DNA from: Alphaproteobacteria bacterium
Lineage (GTDB): Bacteria > Pseudomonadota > Alphaproteobacteria > UBA828
Direction: 5' to 3'
DNA length: 41,680 nucleotides
Assembly (NCBI GenBank): GCA_022823305.1
Contig: JAJDXK010000113.1
Location: 1-41,680 of the forward strand
Of this stretch, positions 7,428 to 15,742 are shown piece after piece (position 1 is the stretch's first letter; each line of letters opens with the position of its first letter). Both the position numbers and the translations under genes were made by a program. The notes under the pieces were generated by a model that worked only from the letters and a program-made list of their open reading frames with translations, did no database searches and was not told where the DNA came from.

Positions 7428-8585
7428 TCAGCGGTGCGCTCCAGCGTCGCGACCGAGCCGGAGCTCTTCCACTGCCTCCGAATTCACCGTCACGCCGAGG
7501 CCGGGTCCGTCCGGCACCGGGATCGTGCCGTCTGCGGCGACGGGCGCGAGCCCACGCACGAGATCGCGGCGCAGGCGCGATGGGCTCGTCGAGTATTCGA
7601 CCAGGCTCTCTCTCTCCAGCGTCGCGAGGAAGTGCAGGTTGGCGGCGATGGTGATGTCGGTGTTGTAGCCGTGCGGCACGATCCGCTTGCCTGTGCCCGC
7701 CAGCATCCGCGCGAGCCGCAGTGCCTCGCTGAAGCCGCCGAACATGGTGAGGTCGGGCTGGGCGATGTCGAAGGCGTCGGCCTCAAGGAAGGGGGCGAAC
7801 TCCTTGCAGGTGGTGAGCCCGAGGTCGCCGACGCCGATGGGAATCCGCGTGGCAGTGCGGAGCCGTCCGTGCTCCGCCACGTCGTCGAGGGGGAAGGGCG
7901 CCTCGATCCAGGCGAAATCCAGCGCCTCCAGCAGGTCGAGGAAGGGCGCGATCTCGTCGAGGTGCGTGAACTCCTGCGCGACATCGAGCATGAGGCTGCG
8001 CTCCGCCCCCACCAGCGTGCGCAGGTGGGTCAGGTTGCGCCGCACCCGGTTGCGCTCCGCCCACCAGGGCTCGACGCAGACCTTGATATGGCGGAAGCCC
8101 TGCGCCAGCAGGGGCGCGACCTGGGCGGCGATGCCCTCGGGCTCGTCCGCCAGCGGATAGATGGTGGCATAGGCGGGCAGGCGCGCGTGATGCTGCGTGC
8201 CCAGCGCCGCGTGCAGCGGGACGGCCTGCGAGCGCGCGAAGAGGTCCCAGATGGCGATGTCGAGCGCGCTGATCGCGTGGATCGCCGCGCCGTGCCGGCC
8301 GTGCCACTGGGTGCGCCGGTACATCTCGTCCCACAGCCGGAGCGGGTCGTCCACGGCAGCGCCGCTCACGACGCCCGCGAGCCCCTGCGAGAGATGGTTA
8401 TAGGGGTCCATCTCGATTGCCGCCTTGACCAGCGCGGGCGGCGCGTCGCTCTCGCCGATGCCGACGAGGCCGTTGTCCCCGTGGACCAGCACCAGCACGT
8501 TCTGATAGCTGCCCTCGAAGCGGTAGTAGAGGGCTTGCGGGTCCTGCAGGCAGACGACCTCCACCCGCTCGATGGCCACTGTCAT
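7428..8585 (-). CDS. Mandelate racemase/muconate lactonizing enzyme (enolase superfamily), copy 1
   Basis: The 385-residue protein has the enolase-superfamily capping domain (about 1-125) and a C-terminal barrel. Active-site positions visible are K168 (HIKVCVE), metal ligands D201 (LMLDVAQ), E228 (WIEAP) and D254 (GVGDLG, where Glu is more usual), then D273/D278, H305 (IVPHGYN) and E330 (LVEYS). A Lys plus a His-Asp pair fits the mandelate racemase subgroup, which abstracts a proton alpha to a carboxylate for racemisation, epimerisation or dehydration. The ATG overlaps the stop of copy 2 by four bases, so the two are translated together. Epimerases of this family act in hydroxyproline betaine catabolism next to Rieske demethylases, which fits the neighbours. 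Acid-sugar dehydratase is an alternative. Confidence 0.9.
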   Translation of the reverse strand: MTVAIERVEVVCLQDPQALYYRFEGSYQNVLVLVHGDNGLVGIGESDAPPALVKAAIEMDPYNHLSQGLAGVVSGAAVDDPLRLWDEMYRRTQWHGRHGAAIHAISALDIAIWDLFARSQAVPLHAALGTQHHARLPAYATIYPLADEPEGIAAQVAPLLAQGFRHIKVCVEPWWAERNRVRRNLTHLRTLVGAERSLMLDVAQEFTHLDEIAPFLDLLEALDFAWIEAPFPLDDVAEHGRLRTATRIPIGVGDLGLTTCKEFAPFLEADAFDIAQPDLTMFGGFSEALRLARMLAGTGKRIVPHGYNTDITIAANLHFLATLERESLVEYSTSPSRLRRDLVRGLAPVAADGTIPVPDGPGLGVTVNSEAVEELRLGRDAGAHR

Positions 8586-9706
8586 CGCACGAACTCCCGT
8601 CGCGCGTACACGAAGGGCTCGATCAGGTCCCGGTCCATCTCGACCCCGAGGCCCGGCAGGCCGCTCGGGCGGACGAGGCCGCTCGCGTCGGGGCGAATGA
8701 CCTGACGCGCGCCGAATTCGTACTTCTCGGCAGGCGTCGGCTGCTCGAACCGGCCGCAGTTCGCATGGGCGAGCATGAGGTGCAGGTTGGCCGCCTGAGT
8801 CAGCGTGTAGCCCCAGCTCTGGATTTCGGCCTTCCTGCCGCGCGCCCGCGTGATCGCCATCACCTCGCCGCCGCCGGTAAAGCCGCCGATGCCGGTCACG
8901 TCGAAGCGGCTCCGGTCCCAGGCGCCCATGCCGAGCGCGTGGTCGATCAGCAGCGGGTGGGGGAGGGCGTTGCCGGCGCAGACCACGTCGATATCGAGGG
9001 CGTCGGCCAAGGCCTTGTATGCCCCGAGGTCCGCGTCGGGCAGCGGCGCCTCGAAGAATTCCCAGCCGGCCGCCTCCAGCACCCGGCCCATGCGCAGCGC
9101 CTCGTCCGGCGTGTACGTTCCTTCCGCGTCCAGGCTCCAGCCGATGTCCTGCTCGGCGAATTCCTCGATGAGCGTTTTCACGAGGCGCATGTCGTCGTCG
9201 AAGACGCAGGGGGGATGGATCTTGATGGCGCGGTAACCCTCGCCGCGCATCTTCCGGCAGTAGTCGACATAGGCCTGATCCGTCGGGAACCAGGGACTGG
9301 AGGCGTAGGCGGGAATCGCGTCCCGCGCGGCGCCCAGCATCCGGTAGATGGGCTCGCCCCGCGTCCTGGCCTTGCCGTCGTGCAGCGCGATGTCGAAGAG
9401 TGATACCGCCAGATGGCCGAGCGGCACGTGGCGCCGGCGCATGTCGGCGCAGGCCCCGGCGATGTCGAAGGCGTCGCGCCCCAGCATGAAGGGCGCCATG
9501 AGCGACGCCGCCGAGAAGACCGCCCTGTCGAATTCGTGCTCGCTGTAGGTCGTGGTGCCGGCGATCGCCTCGACGCCGTTGGAGAGCGTGAGCCGCGCGA
9601 CGATCATGGCTTCGTGCATGGGATCGAGATGGGAGGACCAGGTCACTCTCTCGCCCTCGGGCCCCACCGCGAGCAGTTCGATGCGGTCGACGGTCACCAT
9701 GGACAT
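8582..9706 (-). CDS. Mandelate racemase/muconate lactonizing enzyme (enolase superfamily), copy 2, atypical active site
   Basis: The 374-residue paralog begins with an ATG at 9706. It carries the K162-x-H164 motif of MR-type enzymes (IKIHPP) and metal ligands D193 (SLDAEG) and E219 (FFEAPL). The third metal position reads CAGN (N246), where Glu or Asp is normal. D269 is present, but the position of the usual catalytic His reads QSWGYT. The enzyme therefore lacks the classical His-Asp dyad and would have to use K162 and/or H164. It is translationally coupled to copy 1 and lies 49 bases downstream of the FAD oxidoreductase in the same direction. The two copies may act in sequence or on related isomers. 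No substrate can be assigned. Confidence 0.88.
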   Translation of the reverse strand: MSMVTVDRIELLAVGPEGERVTWSSHLDPMHEAMIVARLTLSNGVEAIAGTTTYSEHEFDRAVFSAASLMAPFMLGRDAFDIAGACADMRRRHVPLGHLAVSLFDIALHDGKARTRGEPIYRMLGAARDAIPAYASSPWFPTDQAYVDYCRKMRGEGYRAIKIHPPCVFDDDMRLVKTLIEEFAEQDIGWSLDAEGTYTPDEALRMGRVLEAAGWEFFEAPLPDADLGAYKALADALDIDVVCAGNALPHPLLIDHALGMGAWDRSRFDVTGIGGFTGGGEVMAITRARGRKAEIQSWGYTLTQAANLHLMLAHANCGRFEQPTPAEKYEFGARQVIRPDASGLVRPSGLPGLGVEMDRDLIEPFVYARREFVR

Positions 9707-9755
9707 CGTTCGACCGGCGCGAAGGGCAGGGGCGTCACGGTCCCGTTCGACTCCG

Positions 9756-11096
9756 CTACAGCCCGCCGCCCGCCTTCATCCGCGCCGCGATCTCGACGCC
9801 GTCGATTTCCTGAAAGGCCAGGTTCTCCCTTAGCGAAAGGTCGGTCGCGAGCGCGGCCGCGCGCCCGTACTCGAAGCACTGGGCCGTGACGCGGCAGCTC
9901 GCCAGCGCCTCGTGCTCGGCGCTGAGGCAGCGGCCCGCGACGATGACGTTGCGGCCTTCCTTCGGCACCAGCGTGGCGAAGGGCACCTCGTAGTAGTCGT
10001 CGACCAGCCACTCGGTCCTGGGCTTGGCGCCGTAATGCAGCTCGATAGGCCAGCTCGAGCGGGCGATGGCGTCGGGGTGCTTGCGGGTCTCCACCACGTC
10101 GGCGTTCATGAGCCGCGCGATGCCGTCGATGGAGCGGGTCTGGCGCACGCCCACCTCGGCGCCGTAGTCGATGAAGTAGGCGTCCTCGCAGCCAGGGATC
10201 TCCTCCTTCAGGAAATCGAAGAAGGCGCGCGCCTGATAGATCGCGAACTGCTCCGCCTCGGTGTGGTCCACCGGGTCGGTGACGTCGAGGGCGCGGCCGT
10301 CGAAGCCCACGATCTTGGTCGCGTTGACCAGCACCTCGCCGGGATTGACGGTGGGGAAGAGCCACACCTTCTTGCGCACCAGCTCGTCGCGCGCCTCCAG
10401 TATGGCGACAACCTTGGGCGGCGAGATCGTGTCCTCGCCCCAGTAGTCGAGATAGCGCTGCACGTCGACGTTGCCCATCTTGAACATCATCGTCGGGTTC
10501 TGGATGACGCCGTTGTTTCCCTTGGTGGTGTGCAGGCCCATCTTGAAGACGGCGTCGGCGTCGCCGCTCGCGTCGATCACCCGCCTCGCGCCGACCCGGG
10601 TGAAGCCCGACTTGGTGTGCAGGACGAGACCCGCCAGCGCGTCGTCTTCCACGATCACGTCGATCATCTGGGTGTGGTAGAGGGCGTCGACGCCCGCGCC
10701 CCGCACCAGGTCGGTGGCGGCCCGCTTGTAGGAGGCGCAGTCGTGCGTCACGACCCAGCTCTTGCCGTAGATCTGCGGTCGGGTGACGCCCTTCCTCTCC
10801 TCCAGCGCGGCGCGGAAGCGCTCGGCGAAGCCGAAGACGATCTGCTGCGGCTGCGCCATGGCGGGCTCCTCGGCGGTGAGGAAGAGTCCGCAGATGGTGC
10901 CCGACATGCCGGAGACCGCCGCCCCGCCCGGGTAGGCCAGCCGCTCGATCAAAAGCGTCTTGTGGCCCAGCTCTGCTGCGGTGGTCGACGCGGCGATCCC
11001 GGCAGGCCCGCCGCCCACCACGACCACGTCGTAGTCGTCGAGCCCGGGCACGTCCCGCAGGGCGTCGGTGCCCAGGGTCGAGAGATATCCCTCCAT
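9756..11096 (-). CDS. FAD-dependent oxidoreductase (FAD_oxidored family)
   Basis: The protein has 446 residues from the ATG at 11096, with GGAG nine bases upstream; the frame is open further upstream but without a better start. A Rossmann FAD site lies at residues 24-52 (VVVVGGGPAGIAAS, ending in an acidic residue). A Gly-rich GGAAVSGMSGT block and a C-terminal GRCLSAEHEALASCRVT segment follow, the latter close to the second FAD-binding stretch of this family. Members oxidise diverse small molecules and are often found in carbohydrate, carboxylate or amine catabolism. It heads the minus-strand run that continues to the two MR/MLE genes. It is divergent from the OYE-type gene, sharing a 95-base promoter region (11097-11191). 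The substrate is unknown. Confidence 0.87.
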   Translation of the reverse strand: MEGYLSTLGTDALRDVPGLDDYDVVVVGGGPAGIAASTTAAELGHKTLLIERLAYPGGAAVSGMSGTICGLFLTAEEPAMAQPQQIVFGFAERFRAALEERKGVTRPQIYGKSWVVTHDCASYKRAATDLVRGAGVDALYHTQMIDVIVEDDALAGLVLHTKSGFTRVGARRVIDASGDADAVFKMGLHTTKGNNGVIQNPTMMFKMGNVDVQRYLDYWGEDTISPPKVVAILEARDELVRKKVWLFPTVNPGEVLVNATKIVGFDGRALDVTDPVDHTEAEQFAIYQARAFFDFLKEEIPGCEDAYFIDYGAEVGVRQTRSIDGIARLMNADVVETRKHPDAIARSSWPIELHYGAKPRTEWLVDDYYEVPFATLVPKEGRNVIVAGRCLSAEHEALASCRVTAQCFEYGRAAALATDLSLRENLAFQEIDGVEIAARMKAGGGL

Positions 11097-11191
11097 GCCG
11101 CGAACTCCATGTGCAGGCCGCGGAGTTGGGGCATAGTTCGGGCATCTGCGCAACGGAATTCGGCGCACGCGCGGAGACGAAGAGAGATCCC

Positions 11192-13237
11192 ATGGCCCAA
11201 GCCGTCCCGGCACCCGAGAGCAGCGCGACCGATCCGCTGCTGCAGCCCTTCCGGCTGAAGCACCTCACCCTCAGGAACCGCATCATGAGCACGAGCCACG
11301 CGAGCGGGCTCACGGAGGGCGGCATGCCGGGGGAGCGCTACCAGCGCTATCACGAGGAGAAGGCGCGGGGCGGCCTCGCGCTCACCATGTTCGGCGGCTC
11401 CTCCAACGTCTCGCCGGACTCCGCGTGGTCGCTCTCGCAGATCGACCTCTACGACGAACAGGTGGTGGAGCACTTCCGGCGCTTTTCGCGCCGCATCCAC
11501 GCTCACGGCGCTGCGCTGATGTGCCAGGTGAGCCACGTCGGCGGGCGCGGCGAGGCCTACGCCGGCGCGGCGCTGCCGCCCATCGGCCCGTCGCCGGTGC
11601 GCGAGACCCTGCACCGGGCCTTCGCCAGGGAGATGGACGAGCGCGACATCGCCCGCGTCGTCGCCGACTTCGCCGAGGCTGCGGCACGCTGCAAGGAAGG
11701 CGGGCTCGACGGCATCGAGACCTTCGCCGGCGCCCACCTCATCGGCCAGTTCCTCTCGCCCGTCACCAACCGCCGCACGGATCGCTTCGGCGGCTCGCTC
11801 GTCAACCGCTGTCGCTTCGGGCTGATGGTGCACGAGGCGATCCGCAGGCGCGTCGGCGACGACTTCATCGTCGGCATGCGCTTCGTCATCGACGAGGCGG
11901 GTCCCGGCCGCCTCGGCTTCGAGGACGGGCTGGAGATCGCCGCGATCTTCGAGGCCTCGGGCACCGTCGACTTCTTCAACGCGATCTACGGCCGCATCGA
12001 CACCGAGCTCAAGCTCGCGGTGGACTGCATGCCGGGCATGGCCTCGGCCGAAGCGCCCTTCCTCGCCCGCGCCGGAGCCTTCCGGCAGAGGGTGGGGCTC
12101 CCGGTCTTCCACGCGACCCGCATCACGTCGCTCGCCACCGCGCGCCGCGCCATCCGGGACGGGCTGCTCGACATGGTGGCGATGACCCGCGCCCACATCG
12201 CCGACCCCGCGCTGGTGGCCAAGCTCGCGCGCGGGGAGGAGGGGCGGGTGCGCCCCTGCGTCGGCGCCACGCACTGCATGAGCGCGCTGCGCCCCACCTG
12301 CCTGCACAATCCCTCCACCGGCCACGAGCAGGCCCTGCCCCACGCCGTCGAGCCGGCGCCGGTGAAGCGCCGCGTCCTCGTCGCAGGCGGCGGGCCGGCG
12401 GGGCTGGAGGCCGCACGCGTCTGTGCCGAGCGGGGGCATACCGTGCGGCTCTGCGAGGCGAGCGCAAGGCTCGGCGGGCAGGTGCTGCTGGCCGCGCAGG
12501 CGAGCTGGCGGCGGGAGCTCATGGGCATCGTCGACTGGCGCGCGCAGGAGCTCGAACGGCTCGGGGTCGAAGTGCGGCTCGATGCGCCCGTGGAGGCAGA
12601 CGCCGTCGAGGACGACGCCGATGTCGTCATCGTCGCGACCGGCGGCGTGCCCGACCTCGCCTGGATCGAGGGCGCAGAGCACTGCACCAGCGTCCACGAC
12701 ATCCTCACCGGCGTCGTCAGAGCGGGCGCCGATGCCATCGTCTACGACGGGACCGGGCGCCACGCGGGGCTCACCGCGGCCGAAGCGATCGCACGCGAGG
12801 GCGGGCAGGTGGCGTTCTTCGCGCTCGACGGCCATCTCGCCATGGAGATGGCCTATTCGGAGCAGGTGATCTGGCGCCGGCGCGCCTACGAGCTCGGCAT
12901 CGAGCCCCGGCTCGACCGGCGGCTGGAGCGGGTCGAGCGCGCGGGCAACAGGCTGCGCGTCACCTTCCGCAACGAGCTCACCGACGTGGCGGAGGAGCAC
13001 GAGACCGGCCGCATCGTGGTCGAGCACGGAACGCGCCCGGCCGACGCCCTCTTCCACGCTCTCGCCGACCGCTCGTCCAACGGCGGCGCGGTGGACGAGG
13101 CGGCGCTGCTCGCCGGCGCGCCGCAGCCGGAGGGAGAAGGGGAGGGCTTCCGGCTCTTCCGCATCGGCGACGCGGTCTCCAGCCGCAACATCTACGCTGC
13201 GGTGCTCGACGCCTTCCGTCTGTGCCGCACGCTGTAG
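11192..13237 (+). CDS. NADH:flavin oxidoreductase, OYE/TMADH/2,4-dienoyl-CoA reductase type, with altered Fe-S site
   Basis: The protein has 681 residues from the ATG at 11192. Residues 1-340 form an FMN barrel of the old yellow enzyme type (GQFLSPVTNRRTDRFGGS). A short Fe-S segment follows, then NAD(P)/FAD domains starting near 394 (VLVAGGGPAGLEAARV). The usual C-x2-C-x3-C-x11-C cluster reads CVGATHC plus a later Cys: the second ligand is Ala. Similar CVGA-type proteins are, as I recall, found among N-methylproline and dimethylglycine demethylating relatives. That would match a neighbouring Rieske enzyme and MR/MLE epimerases. Alternatively it reduces an enoate. The upstream gap holds divergent promoters, with GGAGACGAAGAGAG ahead of the start. 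The gene ends 10 bases from the convergent TRAP gene. Confidence 0.88.
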   Translation: MAQAVPAPESSATDPLLQPFRLKHLTLRNRIMSTSHASGLTEGGMPGERYQRYHEEKARGGLALTMFGGSSNVSPDSAWSLSQIDLYDEQVVEHFRRFSRRIHAHGAALMCQVSHVGGRGEAYAGAALPPIGPSPVRETLHRAFAREMDERDIARVVADFAEAAARCKEGGLDGIETFAGAHLIGQFLSPVTNRRTDRFGGSLVNRCRFGLMVHEAIRRRVGDDFIVGMRFVIDEAGPGRLGFEDGLEIAAIFEASGTVDFFNAIYGRIDTELKLAVDCMPGMASAEAPFLARAGAFRQRVGLPVFHATRITSLATARRAIRDGLLDMVAMTRAHIADPALVAKLARGEEGRVRPCVGATHCMSALRPTCLHNPSTGHEQALPHAVEPAPVKRRVLVAGGGPAGLEAARVCAERGHTVRLCEASARLGGQVLLAAQASWRRELMGIVDWRAQELERLGVEVRLDAPVEADAVEDDADVVIVATGGVPDLAWIEGAEHCTSVHDILTGVVRAGADAIVYDGTGRHAGLTAAEAIAREGGQVAFFALDGHLAMEMAYSEQVIWRRRAYELGIEPRLDRRLERVERAGNRLRVTFRNELTDVAEEHETGRIVVEHGTRPADALFHALADRSSNGGAVDEAALLAGAPQPEGEGEGFRLFRIGDAVSSRNIYAAVLDAFRLCRTL

Positions 13238-13247
13238 TGCGCGCCGG

Positions 13248-15659
13248 TCACGCAGCGACGCGCGTGGCCCGCCGCTTGCGCCAGAACTGCGAGAGCAGGA
13301 CCAGCCCCAGCAGCGCGAGACCGGCGGGATAGATCAGCTCCTTGGGCGGCAGGTCCGTCTGCTCCACGTCGACGCCGGTGACGTAGTCGCCCCAGTCGAT
13401 GCCGGCCTGCTCTGCCATGCCGTTGAAGGCGAGGTCCACCACCGCGTAGCGGCCGTCCGCCTCGCGCTCGAGGCCGACGCCGAAGGTCTCCGCCGGGCTC
13501 GGCGCCTGCGCCTCCGGAGTCTCCAGCACGAAGAGCTTGTAGCGCTCGCCGTAGTCGGTCTCCCGCGTCACGTGCAGGCGGACATCGCGGCCGGGCTCGG
13601 GCATGAATTCGCCGAGGACGAAGGAGTCGAAGGGGACCGCCTCGAAGGGCGGCGCGATCTCGTCCATGAAGAAGCCGGGGCGGAAGAGCATGAAGCAGGC
13701 CACGGCCAGCACCAGGGCCTCGTACCAGCGCACCTTCACGAACATCCACCCCTGCGTGAGCGAGCTGAAGGCGAGGATCGCCAGCAGCGACATGATCGCC
13801 ACCAGCGCGGCGTGCCAGATGCTCTGGATGCCGATCAGCAGCAGTTCGGTGTTGAAGAGGAAGACCAGCGGCAGGATGGCGGTGCGGATGTCGTACATGA
13901 AGGACTGCACGCCGGTCCTGAGCGGGTCGGCCCGCGATATGGCCGAGGCCGCGAAGGCGGCGAGACAGACGGGTGGCGTCGAATCCGCCAGCAGGCCGTA
14001 GTAGAAGACGTAGAGATGGACAGCGATCAGCGGCAGCACCAAGCCCGCGGCGCTGCCCAGCTCCACCAGCACGCCCGCCAGCAGCGAGGCCACCACCAGG
14101 TAGTTGGCGGTGGTCGGCAGCCCCATGCCGAGGATGATGCAGAGGATCGCTGTCAGCCCCAGCAGGATGTAGACGTTGCCGCCGGCGATGGCCTCCACCA
14201 CGCCGACCATGGCGTTGTTGAGCCCGGTGGACGAGACGGCGCCGACGATGATGCCGGCCGCGGCGACGGCGACGGCGATGCCGATCATGTTGCGCGCGCC
14301 CGCCACCATGCCCACGTAGATCTCGGTGAAGCCGTCGCGCAGCGCCTCGCCCATGGGCTGGCCGCCGCCGCGGGCCGCCGCGACCACCCGGCGCGCGACG
14401 ATGATCACCATCACCGAGAGGATCGAGTAGAAAACCGCGCTGTGCGCGCTCCAGCGCTCCACCATCAGCAGGTAGACCAGGACGACGATGGGGATCAGGT
14501 AGTGGGCGCCGCTGAGGAAGGTCACGCGCAGCGGCGGAATCTCCGCGCGCGGCAGGCCGGAGAGGCCGAGCTTCTTCGCTTCCAGGTGGGAGATGTAGAG
14601 CAGCGCGATGTAGCTGAGCACGGCCGGGATCGCGGCGGCCGCGATCACGTCGAAGTACGAGATGCCGATGAACTCGGCGATGATGAAGGCGGCCGCCCCC
14701 ATGATCGGCGGCATGAGCTGGCCGTTGGTGGACGCCGCGACCTCGATGGCGCCGGCCTTGGTCGCGGGCATGCCGATCCGCCGCATGACGGGGATGGTGA
14801 AGGTGCCGGTGGTGACGACGTTGGCGATGGACGAGCCGGAGATCATGCCGGTCATGCCCGACGCCAGGATCGCCGCCTTGGCCGGCCCGCCGCTGAAGCG
14901 CCCCACCATGGCGAAGGAGAGCGCGAGGAAGTACTGGCCTGCGCCGGCTTTGTCGAGGAGCGCGCCGAAGAGCACGAAGAGGAAGACGAAGCTCACGGAC
15001 ACGCTGATCGGAATGCCGAACACCGCCTCGCCCGTGAGCCACTGGTAGCCGATCAGCCGGTTCAGGCTGAGCCCCTTGTGCGAAATGATGTCCGGCATCG
15101 ACTGGCCGAAGATCGAGTAGACCAGGAAGACGGCGCAGACGATGACCAGCGGAATGCCGATGGCGCGTCGCGTGGCGTCGAGCAGCAGCAGGATGCCGAC
15201 GCCGCCGAGGATGGCCTCGACCGGAATCCCGTTCCATACGTAGAGCAGGCCGTGGCGGGAGACCAGGCCGTCCCAGCCGAAGAAGAGGTAGAGCGCGGCG
15301 ACGCAGCCGGCCAGTGCGCAAAGGATGTCCCAGGGCGGCAGGCCACGCTCGCCCCAGCGGCGGGACACGGGATAGAGCAGGAAGCAGAGCAGCAGCGCGA
15401 AGGCGAGATGAATGCCGCGCGCGGGCACGTCGCCGATGATGGCGAAATCGAGCATGAAGGGGAGCGGCGAGGCGATCCACAGCTGGTAGACCGACCAGAG
15501 GAAGCAGAGCAGGCTGATGAGCAGCGCGAGCCGCGGCCCCTGCCGCCGCCCCTGGTACTCGACCTTTTCCAGGGTCTTTTCGACGTCGGCGGGCGTGGCC
15601 GCCGCGTTCGGCTCGCTAGTGGTCACGGCCGCCCCACCCCGGCGCGCGCGTCGCCTCAT
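13248..15659 (-). CDS. TRAP transporter fused 4TM/12TM permease (TAXI-associated DctQM)
   Basis: This 803-residue inner-membrane protein fuses the small (DctQ-like, 4 TM) and large (DctM-like, 12 TM) subunits, as in TAXI-type TRAP systems. The early hydrophobic helices include PRLALLISLLCFLWSVYQLW. The DctM part contains GMTGMISGSSIANVVTTG and AASTNGQLMPPIMGAAAFI, which are strong family markers. The C-terminal about 190 residues form a soluble extension of the DUF3394 kind, followed by a last helix near the end (GLALLGLVLLSQFW). The start is ATG 15659 or GTG 15626; neither has a strong ribosome site. It uses an ion gradient to import an organic anion delivered by the TAXI protein encoded just upstream. 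The ligand is unknown. Confidence 0.93.
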   Translation of the reverse strand: MRRRARRGGAAVTTSEPNAAATPADVEKTLEKVEYQGRRQGPRLALLISLLCFLWSVYQLWIASPLPFMLDFAIIGDVPARGIHLAFALLLCFLLYPVSRRWGERGLPPWDILCALAGCVAALYLFFGWDGLVSRHGLLYVWNGIPVEAILGGVGILLLLDATRRAIGIPLVIVCAVFLVYSIFGQSMPDIISHKGLSLNRLIGYQWLTGEAVFGIPISVSVSFVFLFVLFGALLDKAGAGQYFLALSFAMVGRFSGGPAKAAILASGMTGMISGSSIANVVTTGTFTIPVMRRIGMPATKAGAIEVAASTNGQLMPPIMGAAAFIIAEFIGISYFDVIAAAAIPAVLSYIALLYISHLEAKKLGLSGLPRAEIPPLRVTFLSGAHYLIPIVVLVYLLMVERWSAHSAVFYSILSVMVIIVARRVVAAARGGGQPMGEALRDGFTEIYVGMVAGARNMIGIAVAVAAAGIIVGAVSSTGLNNAMVGVVEAIAGGNVYILLGLTAILCIILGMGLPTTANYLVVASLLAGVLVELGSAAGLVLPLIAVHLYVFYYGLLADSTPPVCLAAFAASAISRADPLRTGVQSFMYDIRTAILPLVFLFNTELLLIGIQSIWHAALVAIMSLLAILAFSSLTQGWMFVKVRWYEALVLAVACFMLFRPGFFMDEIAPPFEAVPFDSFVLGEFMPEPGRDVRLHVTRETDYGERYKLFVLETPEAQAPSPAETFGVGLEREADGRYAVVDLAFNGMAEQAGIDWGDYVTGVDVEQTDLPPKELIYPAGLALLGLVLLSQFWRKRRATRVAA

Positions 15660-15677
15660 GCCGCCTGCGCCGGGACA

Positions 15678-15727
15678 CTCTCAAGCGAGAGAACCGCAGC
15701 CGGCACCCCTCCCGGAGCGCCGGCTGC
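15678..15727 (-). other. Two intercistronic hairpins between TAXI binding protein and TRAP permease
   Basis: GCAGCCGGC (15696-15704) and GCCGGCTGC (15719-15727) form a perfect 9-bp stem 15 bases after the binding-protein stop. A smaller CTCTC/GAGAG hairpin (15678-15691) lies between it and the permease start. There is no U-run. Such structures in transporter operons often let the binding protein be made in excess by protecting its mRNA. That role is inferred. Confidence 0.5.
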
Positions 15728-15742
15728 CAGTCTCGAGGGCTG

